A stretch of DNA of 64,000 nucleotides from Phlebiopsis flavidoalba (GCA_035772785.1 JAOCPU010000001.1:1798001-1862000), one strand, 5' to 3'; numbered from the stretch's first letter, positions 25,161-36,832 are shown. The notes: a model not told the origin generated them from the letters alone. Made by a program: numbers and translations.

Positions 25161-28100
25161 ATGCCTCAGGACCTGCCAGCCGCAGATTTACAGCGTGCCC
25201 TCGAGTGGACGCGACGGAGCACCTGCTCGAAAAGCCCGACCTTCACAGGCCTCTGGGAGCAAAATCATACTGGTGGAATTTTCAGGCGGAAGATCCCGTG
25301 GAAGGAAGCTCAAGTAACTCGGAGAAGGAAGCGTCTGCTACCTCTAACAAACGCCAAAGAGGGAGGAAAAGGTGGTATATGCCCGGTACACGCCTGTTCG
25401 AATCGCTGACACGTAGCCTTTTGCCGATAGTAAAGGTGCCTGCGTTCATTGCAAGTCTCTGAAGGTACGATACATGGAGCTGTGATCCTGTGCGTACTAT
25501 ACATACTCTCACAGGTTAGGTGTCAATTTTCAGCCGGAGGGGCGCGATGTCAACGATGCATCGCCGGGGGACATCAATGTGTTTCGCGCCTTCGCAAAAA
25601 ACGCAAGGAAGCTCCGTACGTTGATTAACCCTGCTCATCAGTGTGTCGTACCATTCGACCTTATAACGTGACCAGCACTTATGAGGATTTACGAGAACAG
25701 TCAAGGCAACAAGATATAGAGATCCAGTCACTCTTGAATACATTTGACAGGTTACGAATGGATGCGCAAACAGACAGAGATGGATTCAAGAAGGCCATCG
25801 GTGTCCAAGACCAAACATCGACGACAGCCGTGGTATGGAGCCATTGTTTTTCTGGATGATATCATTTAGATTCATTGACGGAGCATAGCGCGTGCTGGAG
25901 GGCCAGTGACAAGCCACTACTACTCTTCACTAATCGGCCCTCTCGATGTTGATCTTTCTCGTGCGTTAAGGATCACATTTATTGCGGGGCGGGTGATTCA
26001 CGTTCGATCTCAGCAACGGCGACGAATTACTCGAAGATTCCCTTGATCTTAAGATCAGGGATTCTCAATTGCGAAGAGGTCATAGATTTATTCAATTTGT
26101 ACGTCGCTTTATTGTGCCAAGTCATCTATGACGTGAATAACCGCAATATTTCAGGTATTTTGAGCGAATTAATGTCAGTTCGATCGTTATTTTCAATGAC
26201 CGGGATCTTTTACGCTGATGTCATACGCTGATGTCAGCCGTTTTTCTCCTTGCTTGATGGCGAGTTGCATTGTCCCCAGCGACTTATGTGGAGAAGCGCA
26301 TTGCTATTCACGGTCGGTGAGTGTATTCGTGCAAGCATGTGCTCTGATGCAGGTCTCATGACTCACGCTTTAGTCTGCGCTTGTGCGGCTCGACATTACA
26401 ATCGCCGTGGGCTGTGGTCATTGGCTAACGACATCGCTCGCTCTGCCGCGGCAGAAGTGTTGGTTTCAGGACCTCAAGATGTAGAGACTGTCCAAGCACT
26501 GCTAATCCTAGCCGTGTACCCCGTACCAAAGAAAAAATGGCTAGAGGATAAAAGCTGGCTGTTTATGGGTGCTGCAATAACGTAAATGATAGCTTTCCCG
26601 CGTTTATCATGAAGTACCACTTACTCCGCATATAATAGGATGGCCCAAACAATAGGCCTGAATATACCACCAACGAGTCCAGACGTCAGAGAAAATTTAA
26701 ACCGTGTCAGGACATGGATGAACGTATTTTGTGTTGATTCCTCGCATGCGACGCAGTTTGGAAAGATGCCTATGGTGAAGCTGAGTGACTATATTGCTCG
26801 GAAGATGGCAAAGAGATTGGTATACGTCTTTGGATAACTCTCCGTATGATATTGGCTCTGCGCTTACGCTGAACTCCTTCTTCTCATGATGGAGTATCGT
26901 CGAGGTCTGGGTCCTTCGGAGCTCCTGGGACAAAGAGTGAAGGAGGTGAGTGTTCGTGATATTATAGCGCCTACACCGTATAACTATGCATCACAATCTA
27001 TTTCAAGGGATTTGACGTCGTCGCGCACTCCGTACAGTTTGACAAAGACTTTGCAGCTCTTGCGGAATTCTGGCAGCAGCGGCTTGATGCTGACTTGAAT
27101 GTACAGCTATGTGAGTGTAAATGATGCTATGCTATCGAGGTATCAATGTTCACAACGGGGCAGGGTCCCCGTCGTTCGTTACCGATGCCAAAATCTCCGG
27201 ATGTGAGTACGTGTGCGCAGGAAGGTGATCCCTGCTGACATACATTAGGGTGGTGACCTACTTGCGACTAGTCATCCTGTCTTTAGGTTTCCAGTATCGC
27301 TTCAAGACCGGATTATCCCGCGTATGACTACATCCTCAATCAGGCGAGCGTGATTTTCGCGATTGCTATAAGTGCGTTACTTCACGTGAACTCAGTCCAT
27401 CTCAGTAGCCCAGAGGCAATCTGGAGGTTGTAATCGACGTGCTCTTCCCGTCAGGGCTGCTGAGTTGGGCTGTCGAAGTGCGTTCTCAGTTATATCTCCT
27501 TAGTTACTCGTTTAAATCTTCATGATGCACAGGCGAATTTTCTTTACATGACGTTCTGCGCGGGCTTCCTGCTGAACGTATGGTCCCACCTTCCAACTTA
27601 CGTATTTTTGCACAGTTACTAATTATTTCTTAATGCAGCTCCTGCGACCAAAGTTTATGCCTCTTCTTACGGAGGGTCAATCTCGAAAGATTGCCGACCT
27701 GGTTAGACGGTTAATAGACATACTATCCTCTGACGACGTTGCCCTCGACGGTCGACATGCCCCGGCAATATACGCCAAATTCTTAAGAAAACTCCTTAGC
27801 AAGTACTGGACTCCATCACTGCGGGATGACACCTCATCCCGCGCATACATACACGCAACTTCCGGCGATCACGAACTCACGCCTCCAGATGCCTTCTCTT
27901 GGCCAGATATACCGTCAGGAGAAATACTCTCGGTACCAGAGCTCAATCAGCTACTCTAGATGGAATGTACGAGCTATTATGGAGAAGTCGACATGGATTT
28001 TAGTTATCCGCGCACTTTGTGCAAAGCACTACAGCATCTACAGCCAATCCGACGCCTGCTCAACCTGGCTCACAACCGTTTCTCTTTTGGAAGGATACTC

Positions 28101-28203
28101 CCACTGGCAACAGACATTTGACTACATCTGCAATACTCGATGCGCGCCAAACATCATGTATCCACAAAAGTTACGACCAGTAGAGCTTGGCTTCTCAAGC
28201 TAA
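25161..28203 (+). CDS. Zn2Cys6 transcription factor with fungal-specific regulator domain
   Basis: This is a nuclear DNA-binding regulator. After an acidic N-terminus and a basic patch (NKRQRGRKR), a zinc cluster spans an intron at about 25470-25513. Its pattern is ACVHCKSLK|VRCQFSAGGARCQRC and then IAGGHQC, i.e. C-x2-C-x6-C-x8-C-x2-C-x6-C. A linker coiled coil follows (TYEDLREQSRQQDIEIQSLL). The middle-homology domain appears as SRSAAAEVL-like helices, ETVQALLILAVYPVPKKKW, LFMGAAIT, AQTIGLNIPP and NRVRTWMNVFCVDSSHATQF with FGKMP. The C-terminal part reads LLRPKFMPLLTEGQSRKIAD and DDVALDGRHAPAIYAKFLRK. A stop at 27957-27959 may be an indel effect, since similar-looking sequence continues to about 28203. 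This family is very large in agaricomycetes and the target genes are unknown. Confidence 0.9.
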
Positions 28204-28543
28204 TGGCTTGACCCGGCGATCCTTGTGTATTGAGTACTTTATCGCGTATGCAAAGGTTTTCCTCGACCATATAAAGCTTCCGTAATGGTTGTGTGGTCAC
28301 AAATGGGAGTATCTAACTGCTAGACGGTAGAAACGATTTTACTTTAATAGCATTGATATGTATGATGTCTGTTTGCCTCGCAGATGGCGATATCTTCGGA
28401 GCCCATGAACTAGGGTTGTAAACAAGCGCAGCTTCGCGTCAGCACTGCGCACCAGCTTCCCGTTGCGGGCCAAAAACACGGTTCAAACACATACCCCCCT
28501 TCGACCACTAGCTCCTCCTTCCTCTCGAGTATCTGTCTTCAAC
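28204..28543. other. Intergenic, promoter of LUC7
   Basis: About 340 bp with no gene. The last 90 bases before the LUC7 ATG are CT-rich, typical of a 5' leader. Confidence 0.4.
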
Positions 28544-29884
28544 ATGGGTCGCCTAGCGGAGATGCAGAGAAAGCTCATTGGAGGTACTCTATCATATACT
28601 CGACGCCTCATGAAGCAACTTCCATGTACGGATTTCTGCAGCAAATGATGGGACCGGAGTCACTTATGGGTGTCGCGACACGCGAACTTGCACATGGTCA
28701 AGACAGAGAAAGTCTGTCGCAATGTTCCTCCTCTGCGGAAACCTGTTCCGCATACTCTCTCACAAACAAACACGGTCAGTACATATGCTGAGAGTCCTCC
28801 AAGCGTTCTAACGAGATGCGAATTCAGAAAATGGACCATTGGAAGCGTATGTTTTGTCCCACGAAGTCACATACCGAACGTCTGAAGACTGACTTTCTTG
28901 CAAGCTCGCGATTGTGTTCTGAACCCAACCATACCCATTTTGCGCACGCTTTCAGATGATGGAGTTACGAGTCCAACATCTTTGCATTCGTCGACGAATG
29001 TGATCGAAGGATTCGCTCCGATCTCACCGACGATTGGAGAAGACTCCAGATGAAAGATGCGAAGACAAGGACAAACTTGGTACTCATCCTTGACTTTCAA
29101 ATATATTCTTCTCAACGTCAGATTGCCCCTAGATGCGGGGAAATTGCAGAAATCGAGTTGGCCATTCAAGGTGGCACCGAAAAGATCGAGACACTCGGTG
29201 AACAGGAAAGGTGGACGAGTCCATGCGTGAGATGGCGGCTATCGAGGCTTTGAAGAGCGAAAAAGCGGACAAGGAGGTATGTCTGCCTTGTTGTCGGGTC
29301 GCTTTCGATCGCTCAAACTCGCACAGCGTGAGCTACAGCAATTGACGGACAATCTGGTGCTTCCGGGGGACACCAGAAGCTCCGTCAACTCCTGTGTGCG
29401 ATCAAAGGCCGTGTGCGGTGCAAATTACGGGGAAAAGATTCTACTCTCATCGGTGCTGTTTCGGTATGAGTGGGACTCTGACCGTCGTCTTGCGGATCAC
29501 TTCGGTGGCAAGGTGCGTGTTTCTGACCTCCCTAAAGCTATCAGCGGCTCACTTCAGGTCTTTGTAGATGCATTTAGGTTATCATGAGCTCCGGAACATG
29601 TTGGCAAAGTTCAAAAGAAGAGCGCGAGAAGCGCAAACAGAGTGGTCCAGCGCCTGGAGCCCCTCCTACCGGTGCATCTCCCATGGGCCCGCCTTCGCGT
29701 GGTGGTGACCGCGATTATAGATCATCGAGGGATGACTATCGAGACCGTGACAAGGGCTTTGACCGTCATGGTTCCTCGCGTTATGAGTAAGTTGCCAGTC
29801 GCTAGAGTTTTCTCTCCTAACTTCATTTGTACTAGCGACAGGCGGAGAGAACGCTCCCGGTCCCCTGGCCGCAGGAGATATTAG
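28544..29884 (+). CDS. LUC7: Luc7, U1 snRNP-associated splicing factor
   Basis: Luc7 helps the U1 snRNP select 5' splice sites. The start MGRLAEMQRKLIGG is diagnostic. NLH.VKTEKVCRN and the remains of a CCCH finger (CPHTLF read in pieces at 28745-28770, NTKM lost to indels) come next, then FVDECDRRI in a shifted frame. The helix EIAEIELAIQGGTEKIETLG (with GEQ) follows, then REMAAIEALKSEKADK across an intron and RELQQLTD. The second zinc finger is partly visible as DSDRRLADHFGGK with the following HE.RNMLAKFK. The C-terminus is a PAPGAPPTGASPMGPPSRGG linker and an RS/RD-rich tail ending RRRERSRSPGRRRY. The domain order and length match the family; several indels interrupt the frame. Confidence 0.94.
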
Positions 29885-31774
29885 TTTGTGGATGTGCGAC
29901 TTCTGTACGGTATTCTACTTATCATCAGTTCTTGTTATGAAATGCCAAGCGCTATTTAGGACTTTTTTGGTTGGACCTTATGGGAGTAATAATCTCTTGA
30001 CATAAGCAGCATGTGTGAGGTAGGTCTACATACGCAACAATCCCACGTATTGTTCCAAAACAACTACATGGAATTAATCAAATGGGCAAATGGTTTGTAC
30101 AGACAATACGGAGGTCATTCGACGAGAATGCTGGTGAGATCTCGCGGAAAGCGTCCTTGATCAGACACGACTGAAAAACGAGAGATTTGGTTGTCCTGAA
30201 CCAAAGGTCCAGAGAAATCTGTCTTGAAGGCCTAAGTCACCTACAAGTCTTTGCAAATCTTGCCACTTGTATAGCCCCGCAAAATATAAGACTTTGACAA
30301 GGGCGGGTTGCGGCGGGTTGATCTTCGCGACAAAGTCTGATATGAACCGTGGTGGGCAAGCTGCGGGGATCTCGGAGAGATCGGGGGCCGCAGGTCAGGC
30401 CTTGCGCATCGCGAGGCGGCAGTTGTAACACGCAGTGCGGTGTCGTCCGCAATGGTGCAATGGAATTGTCTGGGACACTGTCTGCGCAGTCCCGGTATAC
30501 CGACTTTGACTTCCGAGTCGGCGATCCCAGAGTCGACGATCTCAGAGTCGGCGATCCCAGAGTCTCTCTGGCTGTCCCTCTCATCCTGACTGGATTTTAT
30601 GCAGAAAAGCAAAAGATAGGTTAATGAGACTTGTGATGATATACTTCCCAAGCACTTACGAGTTGAGCATCCTGCTCATTTGGACGCTTGCGCGCCGAGG
30701 ACAGCGTAAGGTAGAGTTTGAGCAGTAAACCTCAGCGGGCCAATAATTGACGTAATTCTGAAGCTTGGAAATCTTACGACACTATTCTCGTACAAATCAG
30801 CAGCGGAATTTTATAATTGATCCCACATCGTATCGAGGTAGGGACTTACCTCCTTCATATATAACTCGAAAGCTCGGTTATCTTGCCTAGCAAAAGTGCG
30901 GGTTGTGTCTAGATGTTTATGTATGCACATGCGTAGTTTTTTCTATCAACATCGGATCCGTTAAACTCGATGATATGAAAGCGAAAATGATGAGGACGTA
31001 CTATCAACTCTTTAGTCGCCTCCAGAGGAAGCTGCAACTGAGCCTGAAGATTTGGGCCGGTCGTCTTAGCGTATACACCTTTTGGGGTGCACGTCCGGTC
31101 GCGGTATCTTGACTAAGGCTCTGGTCTGAGAGCCTGCACGTCCGTGGTTCGTACGGGTGACTTGGGCTCTGGGGTTGACCGAGACCCTGATGAAAGAGTC
31201 GGTGCCGCGGTAGACCCCCTATAAGATGCACGGCCTAGGAGTATGTCAGCTTAAAGCAATGCTAACGGTAAATAGCACAAAAGGCGTTACGTGGCATATT
31301 TTGTGCTTAAACGAAGGAGCGATAAGGGGAGGGAGCTGTGTACTACGCGCAGCTGAGGGGGGAAGTAGTAAGATGAACCTTTCGCACCTCACTTATACCC
31401 AGATATCTCTCTCCCATTGCAGGATCTCCCGTGTCAGTGTAACGTGGGTGGGATACATGCGATTTGAGTACACGGCGACTTGGCGAACTACGACACTCGA
31501 GGCGACACGAGGCTTACACAACGCTTGCCAATTGTATCACAGACATCCTTTAGATTAGCTTGCTCCCGAGCGTGAAATCCACTGACCCATCCTGAGAACA
31601 TCTTTACGTGTTTATTATACTTATATGGTTTGATACGACCAATGTGTGTTGCCGCTAATATGCGGCGACTTGTAGCGAGAGCTGTTGACGGTATTGAATA
31701 CACATTGGCGGTGTTGTTCGTAAGATACAATGATGGAGTCTGGTCAAAAAAGGAAACACACGAAGTCAAAAACT
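29885..31774. other. Long region without a protein gene
   Basis: About 1.9 kb between LUC7 and the end of the DnaJ gene. Open frames (for example 30241-30651 on the minus strand, with a hydrophobic start) have no family resemblance. The region holds a 15-bp tandem repeat at 30515-30564 and, near 30830-30942, a TATA box with an upstream element that could belong to a small RNA gene. GC-rich hairpins lie near 31110-31200. Confidence 0.4.
30515..30564. repeat. 15-bp tandem repeat, 3.3 copies
   Basis: The unit GAGTCGGCGATCCCA is repeated at 30515, 30530 (as GAGTCGACGATCTCA) and 30545, followed by a partial fourth copy. The period is a multiple of three, so a protein would not be frameshifted by copy-number change, but I see no gene around it. 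Confidence 0.85.
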
Positions 31775-33740
31775 CTATGATGGCGGTCCAGAAACTTTGC
31801 CTCGGCCACGAGCATTATATCCGCGCCCTCTGCCGCGCCCCTCTCCCCCGTCCACGACCCCTTCCTCTGCCTTGAGGCAGCGGAGGTTGTTCTTTCTGGT
31901 GTGGACCCCAAGGATGTCCGTTACCGTCGTGCTCCGCCGAAAGTTGCTGGATCGTGGGAGACAACGGACCATTTGCGCTAGCCCGGTGGTGTGGAAGTTT
32001 TACTCGCAATATGATGTTGAGTGTGGTTGGACGAGGGATTTTCGTGCAGATGCATGGGAGGTTCATCGACGGGCTTATTTTCAGCTGAGAAGGGCTCGGT
32101 GTCCGTGGACCTCTCCGGTTCTATGTCGAAACCGCCGAAAGTCTTGAGTAGATTTATGATCTCTTCTAACGGCTCGTGCGATCTTGCAAGTGTTTTTTGC
32201 GTCCTCAGAAAGGTCTGACGACCATCATGAGTGATATATGCCAATGCGTCAGCCATCTCCTCTTTCGTAGCGAGATCGTTGTTCATTCGGCGATCATCCC
32301 AGACGACCATCTCCGGCTGACCGGACTCAAGCGCGATAGCCACTAAAGACTTAGAGGGAGGACATCTGTAAAGGTTCTCATCGTCTTCAGGTGCGTGTGC
32401 TCTGTAGCAAATACTTCAGAATAGCCACGTTGCCTTTCTGGAGAGCAATATGGAAAGGTGTAAATCCGGTACCATCTCGCTCTTCCATGTCTGCACCTGA
32501 TGTATACCATAAGATCACGTCGCGTAAACGATGACTCCGGATTTACCATGTGTATCAAGCCATTCTAGTAGATCCACATCCCCAGCGCGCCGCTGCGATG
32601 TGCGAGAGAGTTTCCAAAGGATCGCGAGGCGTTAGACTTGACGAATTGCGTCGCAGTCGCGCTTAATTTCACCACCAGCAGCGTCCACATGATCCTCGTA
32701 GATTCCTCTCTTGACAGACTTGCCATCGCCATTGCGTGCGGCGGCAAAAGTGGCGGAGCGAAGGACTTGGGAGCGTTCTAAGCGTTCCAAAAATGCACCT
32801 TGGCTTTCGTCTCAGCGGCCCTACGCGAAGCCTCAGCCAGTGCTTTCTTCTTTGACGCTTTGTTCTTCTGCCTGTCCTCGGCAGCCTTTCTTTCTACGTG
32901 GTGATCTCGACATTGGTGTCATTCAGCCTGCGATGCAGCACGTACCTTTCGTCCGTTCTGCTTCACGTTGTTCTCGCCGCTGGGCTTCCTCTTGTTTTCT
33001 CCTTTCTGCTGCTCGTTCTTGCTCTTCAGTGGCCCGACGGATGCGCGCTTGAAACTCTTCCTGGCTCTCTTGTGGTAGATTCTCATACTGATGCCGGTAG
33101 TAAGCTGCAACGGTCTTTAATATTCGTGTTTTGAACGTCGGAAAAAGACTCACATCGCTGCGAGGAGCGACTTGCTCTGTCGTGAAGAAGCTCCTCGAAC
33201 ATGTACCTGAGGGGGATCAATGCCGCCGAGCATAACAGATATCACGCATACACCCACATAAAGAACGCATTTCGGTCCCCGCGGGACTGGAAGAAGTACT
33301 CGAACTCGTCGTCAGAGTAGTCATCACCGTCCGGATCGTAATAATAGTATCCGTCCTCCGAGTCATCGTATCCGTCGGATTCGTAGTCGAACGGTGAGTA
33401 CGGATGCGACCGCGCCTTGGGTACGGCTCTGTCGAGATGTTTTAGAAGAGTATTGTAGGCTTCGCTGAGCCTCTGAAACTCTGCTGTGGCTTCATCGTTT
33501 CCCGGGTTCTTATCGGGATGTGTCCTCAACGCGAGCTAGGAGTGGCAGAGAGTGAGTGCTGAGGCGAGTCGAACGGCCGATTCAAAGGTCGTACCTGTTT
33601 GTACGTGCTTTTGACGACCTCGAGAGAGGCTCCCTGCGTTGACTGTCAGTAAGAGAGCTTCGAGTGGCGAAGGAGCGACCTACATCCTCAAGGCCGAGTC
33701 TGGTATAAGCCTCCGTAATCTGCGTACGCGTTACGGGCAT
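31775..33740 (-). CDS. DnaJ-domain protein with ankyrin repeats and an RG-rich tail
   Basis: The start at 33738-33740 reads MPVTRTQITEAYTRLGLED, then an intron, then the J domain with the HPD motif (LRTHPDKNPGNDEATAEF, QRLSEAYNTLLKHLD). An acidic/Tyr-rich segment follows (YDDSEDGYYYYDPDGDDYSD). Next is a long basic coiled coil (QEEFQARIRRATEEQERAAE, RRKQEEAQRREQREAER). Ankyrin-like units then appear in pieces: FVKSNASRSFGNSLAH, DVDLLEWLDTHGK and APEDDENLYRCPPSKSLVAI. A helical region with ATKEEMADALAYI and EPLEEIINLLKTFGGFD leads to a GRGRGRGRGRG tail. J proteins recruit HSP70, and the RG tail suggests RNA or ribosome contact, loosely recalling zuotin-type co-chaperones. The specific role is unknown. 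The exact stop is unclear because two frames remain open through the tail. Confidence 0.86.
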
Positions 33741-34060
33741 TGGCGCAGTGTGGCCAGGGTGGTGGGAGAAAAACACGGTCAGAAGCGCGTCAGATACAGT
33801 CGCGTCGCGTGTTATTGGGCGCCTGCTCGATTTATTGACCATGCGGCGCGCGATACACTGCGATTCACCGATGTCATGACCTGAGCAGGACTTACATTTG
33901 TCGTTGTGTGAAGCCACGAGAGTGAAGAATGTAGATATTCAAGTTATGTAGCGTACAGTAGATTACAGGATAACAGTACAGGCTGGGGATCCAAGAGTAT
34001 GGAACGGCGGACGTTGATGCCAGGGTTGGTGTCCGGCGAAGGATGACAGGCTTCAATACG
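33741..34060. other. Short intergenic region upstream of the DnaJ gene
   Basis: About 320 bp between the DnaJ start and the FRG1 stop on the same strand. I see no gene. Confidence 0.4.
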
Positions 34061-35106
34061 CTAGCAAAAACGATCGCTGGTTTGTGGGTGAGATTCGTTG
34101 TTGGTACGAGCGTGGACAAAAAACCGTAGATCACTAACCTCTTGAGTTTGGCACGACGATCAAGAAGGGCCTCAGCAAGTCGCCCGTCTTTCTTCGCTTT
34201 CTTGAGCTGAAAAGACGCATGTCAACGGTTTTGAGGTGCACTCTCGAGGGATCATCTCACCTCTTTCTTGTCGTCTACGGAGACAACCGACCTGCCAGGC
34301 GCCCCAAGCTTGGTACAATTTTTGCTGAAGACGCCTTTGATGAGATCTGGTCACAACATGGAGCAAGAGGACTCTCATTCGGTTGATGCTTCGTCTACGT
34401 TTGAGTCCATAGAACATACCCTCCTTACGCTTCCACTCTCCTCTGCATGCGCCTCCTTCTTGTACTTGCTCTGGATCTTGACCCAAAAATCTCTCTGAAC
34501 CCTACTTCTTCACTATCTCCGCGCAGTGATAACTGACCTCAGCAGCGACCTCGTCAACACCCAAGTACTTCTCGTATACGTTCTGGAATGCACACCATGC
34601 CATCAGGGAATACGACCGGCGTCCACTCTCTTCCTGCGGACCCCGGGCTTCCCGGTCAGCGGATACCACCCATGTTTGTCGCATGACAAGAACTTGCCCT
34701 CTCCCAACACCAGTACGGAGGTTGATTGTAGGGGATCCTGCGACACGAGTGACTACCCAGACTTGCGAGACCTCAGTAGGGGTACGGTCGAGAAGTCTGG
34801 TCGATTCCTCTTCGTCATCAGCTTTGTCCTTGTCCATAGAGTGCAGTATGATCTTGCCCACGCGTAGAGGTCGTACGTGATACATATTGGTGTGGGGTCA
34901 GAAGGGTGTATTATGAACGTTGGTCCTCGTATGTCGTTGGCTTCTTCTGGGAGAACCCAAGTCTCTGGTGCCTCGTCGTCCACATCCTTACGCCGGCGAC
35001 GACTACCGCCGTCAGTGTCGTCTGTATCTTCACGCGTTTGCGTTTCTTCTTCGCTTTCTCGCCTTTGAATTTGAGTTTTTGTAGGACGAACTTTGTCAGA
35101 GGACAT
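34061..35106 (-). CDS. FRG1: FRG1-like beta-trefoil protein
   Basis: FRG1 proteins are nuclear/nucleolar, linked to RNA processing and actin bundling. The start MSSDKVRPTK is followed by an acidic/basic segment and DVDDEAPETWVLPEEANDIR, then GPTFIIHPSDPTPICI. The trefoil strands read KIILHSMDKDKADDEEESTR, TEVSQVWVVTRVAGSPTINL with RTGVG, LVSADREARGPQEE, and MVAFQNVYEKYLGVDEVA. These match FRG1's 'ALDNGLF / SDAIGPREQWEPVF / GKYLGI' pattern. The basic C-terminal helix is KKAKKDGRLAEALLDRRAKL and then, across an intron, KSDRFC with the stop at 34061-34063. A few indels occur. Its start lies 144 bp from the RPL26 start on the opposite strand. Confidence 0.88.
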
Positions 35107-35250
35107 GGAAGAGACGTGCTGAGGACGCAGTAAACCTAACCCTAGCGCTTACTCTCGCTTGGGCGCTTGTTACGCTCACCGAGCTTGCCACTTTGCTGCC
35201 ATCGAGCACCGGACAACCTCAAGACCCTCAAGACCGACGGAATCCTCCTA
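35107..35250. promoter_or_regulatory. Shared divergent promoter, FRG1 / RPL26
   Basis: Only 144 bp separate the two opposite start codons, so both promoters and leaders must overlap here. There is no obvious TATA box, as is common for ribosomal protein genes. Confidence 0.55.
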
Positions 35251-35978
35251 ATGGCCAAGCTCAACGTCCGGGTTAGTTATGCCGTCCTGCTGCTGTGCTG
35301 TCGAATCTGTGCGTTGGGAGAGGATGGAAGAGGCTGGATTGGTCGGAGACTTAGCGGATGTGGGTGAGGCGGGGAAGGATTGATCTGGCTTGGATTGCTC
35401 AGTCGTTGGACGAAATGCTGACGAACGTATGTCCCCTTGCTTTTGCTGCATAGACGTCTCCTCCTCTAGGCGCAAGTCGCGCAAGGCGCACTTCGCTGCG
35501 CCCCTCTTCGGTCCGCCGCAAGATCATGTCCTCCGCCTCTCGAAGGAGCTCCGCGGCAAGCACAACGTGCGTCCTATACGGCTGTTTTTGAAGACACAGG
35601 AGCTCATCAAAGTCTCTTTTGTGCTCATTAGACTCGTTCACTACCGATCCGGAAGGATGACGAGGTCCGGATTGTCCGCGGCAAGTACAAGGGCCGGGAG
35701 GGCAAGGTTACCCAGGTATACCGCAAGAAGTGGGTTATCCACGTTGACCGTGTTCAGCGCGACAAGTCGAACGGCTCGTCGGTACCCATCGGCATCCACC
35801 CGAGCAATGTCGTCATTACAACTATCAAGTTGGACAAGGACAGGTCTGTACCTATTTCCCCAGTGCCCCCACCTGAAGTTATAATGTTTACGCAGGCGAG
35901 CAATCCTTGACCGCAAGGACCGCAAGAAGGTCGCATGGTGGTGGCGACGTTGAGATGGTCGACGTGAGTTATGCATAA
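35251..35978 (+). CDS. RPL26: 60S ribosomal protein L26 (uL24)
   Basis: uL24 sits near the exit tunnel of the large subunit. Exon 1 is MAKLNVR, followed by a long first intron (35272-35453) typical of ribosomal protein genes. Exon 2 gives [17 protein letters not shown] and [10 protein letters not shown], and introns follow at 35567-35631 and 35844-35895. The KOW domain is clear: [60 protein letters not shown] and KLDKDR. The last exon has [12 protein letters not shown] and a GDVEMVD end with a stop at 35976-35978. Small indels are needed around 35500 and 35930. Length (about 140 residues) matches the family. Confidence 0.96.
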
Positions 35979-36284
35979 CACTCATATTTACAATATACTC
36001 ATAAAGTATAGTAAACTATCTCTTCTCGTCGAGGTTTACCTGTGTCCCTCTCTCTCTGGCTATCGCATTGCATTTCAAAACGATCCATGTATGTATGCGC
36101 ATACCTTGCAACATCTTATGCTCCATGAGGCATCTTGCCCGGCATATCTCATGTTTCTTTCCACGGCTACCTGGGGTGAGCTTTACGAGCTACTGTCTGC
36201 CGAGGACGATACCTTTCCGCTCTGTCTACGTATCAATGTATTATTGCTTACAGTGTGCAGGGGTGGTATATCGATACTGGCCGA

Positions 36285-36293
36285 GTCCGGATA
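36285..36293. repeat. Left target-site duplication of the hAT-like element
   Basis: GTCCGGATA occurs here and again at 36796-36804, directly outside the inverted terminal repeats. An 8-base core (GTCCGGAT) would fit a hAT insertion; nine bases would fit a MULE. Confidence 0.6.
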
Positions 36294-36795
36294 GGACCCC
36301 CAACAATGGGAGGGAAACCTACCCGGCGTCCGTATAAATTTGGGGGGTCGAGACCCCCCTAGCCGGCGAAAATCCGTATCGAAACGCAAGATTTTGGTCC
36401 GGATGGCTACCCGTTCGTCCGTATATGGTCGAGCGGACTTGGGCGGAGGCCTGCCCATAAGTCCGTCAGCATTTCGTGGTCTCTGCTTGTATTGGACTTC
36501 AGAACATGATGCATAGTCATCATCTGAGGTTGAACTGGTCTAAACCGCGCGGATAGGAAGGTAAACTTACGAGATCAATGTGGGGTTGATGCGGTAAGAG
36601 CTGTGAATGAAGCGATAATGATTATTGTTTTATTAGTAAGCCTCAGCGAAAGTCCGTATACTGGTCCGGCCGCAGGCCGGACGCCGGCGAAAATCCGTAT
36701 GATTTGGACCCAAACTTTCGCCGCTCCCGTCCGTATCTGGGGGGTGGTTTGGCGAAATCTCTGGGTAGGGTTTCCCTCCCATTGTTGGGGTCCTT
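36294..36795. mobile_element. Non-autonomous DNA transposon (MITE), hAT-like
   Basis: The left end GGACCCCCAACAATGGGAGG continues as GAAACCTACCC and matches, in reverse complement, the right end CCTCCCATTGTTGGGGTCC preceded by GGGTAGGGTTT. This gives terminal inverted repeats of about 31 bases with two mismatches or indels. Inside, the heptamer TCCGTAT recurs at least six times near both ends (about 36329, 36379, 36418, 36652, 36695, 36730), the usual pattern of subterminal transposase-binding repeats. There are also strong short palindromes (GGTCCGGCCGCAGGCCGGAC). At about 500 bp it has no coding capacity and depends on a transposase elsewhere. It lies 38 bp beyond the stop codon of VMA8. 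Confidence 0.85.
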
Positions 36796-36804
36796 GTCCG
36801 GATA
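36796..36804. repeat. Right target-site duplication of the hAT-like element
   Basis: GTCCGGATA repeats the sequence at 36285-36293. Because TCCGGA is itself a palindrome, one or two bases of the boundary are ambiguous. Confidence 0.6.
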
Positions 36805-36832
36805 CGCTACATTTGTGCCGTGCACATGTGGA

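Noticed and set aside
31100..31220. GC-rich hairpins (GGCTCT...AGAGCC, CCGT...ACGG) with GGTTCGT, considered as a tRNA, SRP RNA or snoRNA
   Set aside because: The T-arm-like loop lacks TTCRA, there is no acceptor stem, and no C/D or SRP signature motifs are present in the right order.
35272..35453. snoRNA inside the first RPL26 intron
   Set aside because: No TGATGA box with a paired CTGA box is seen in the intron.
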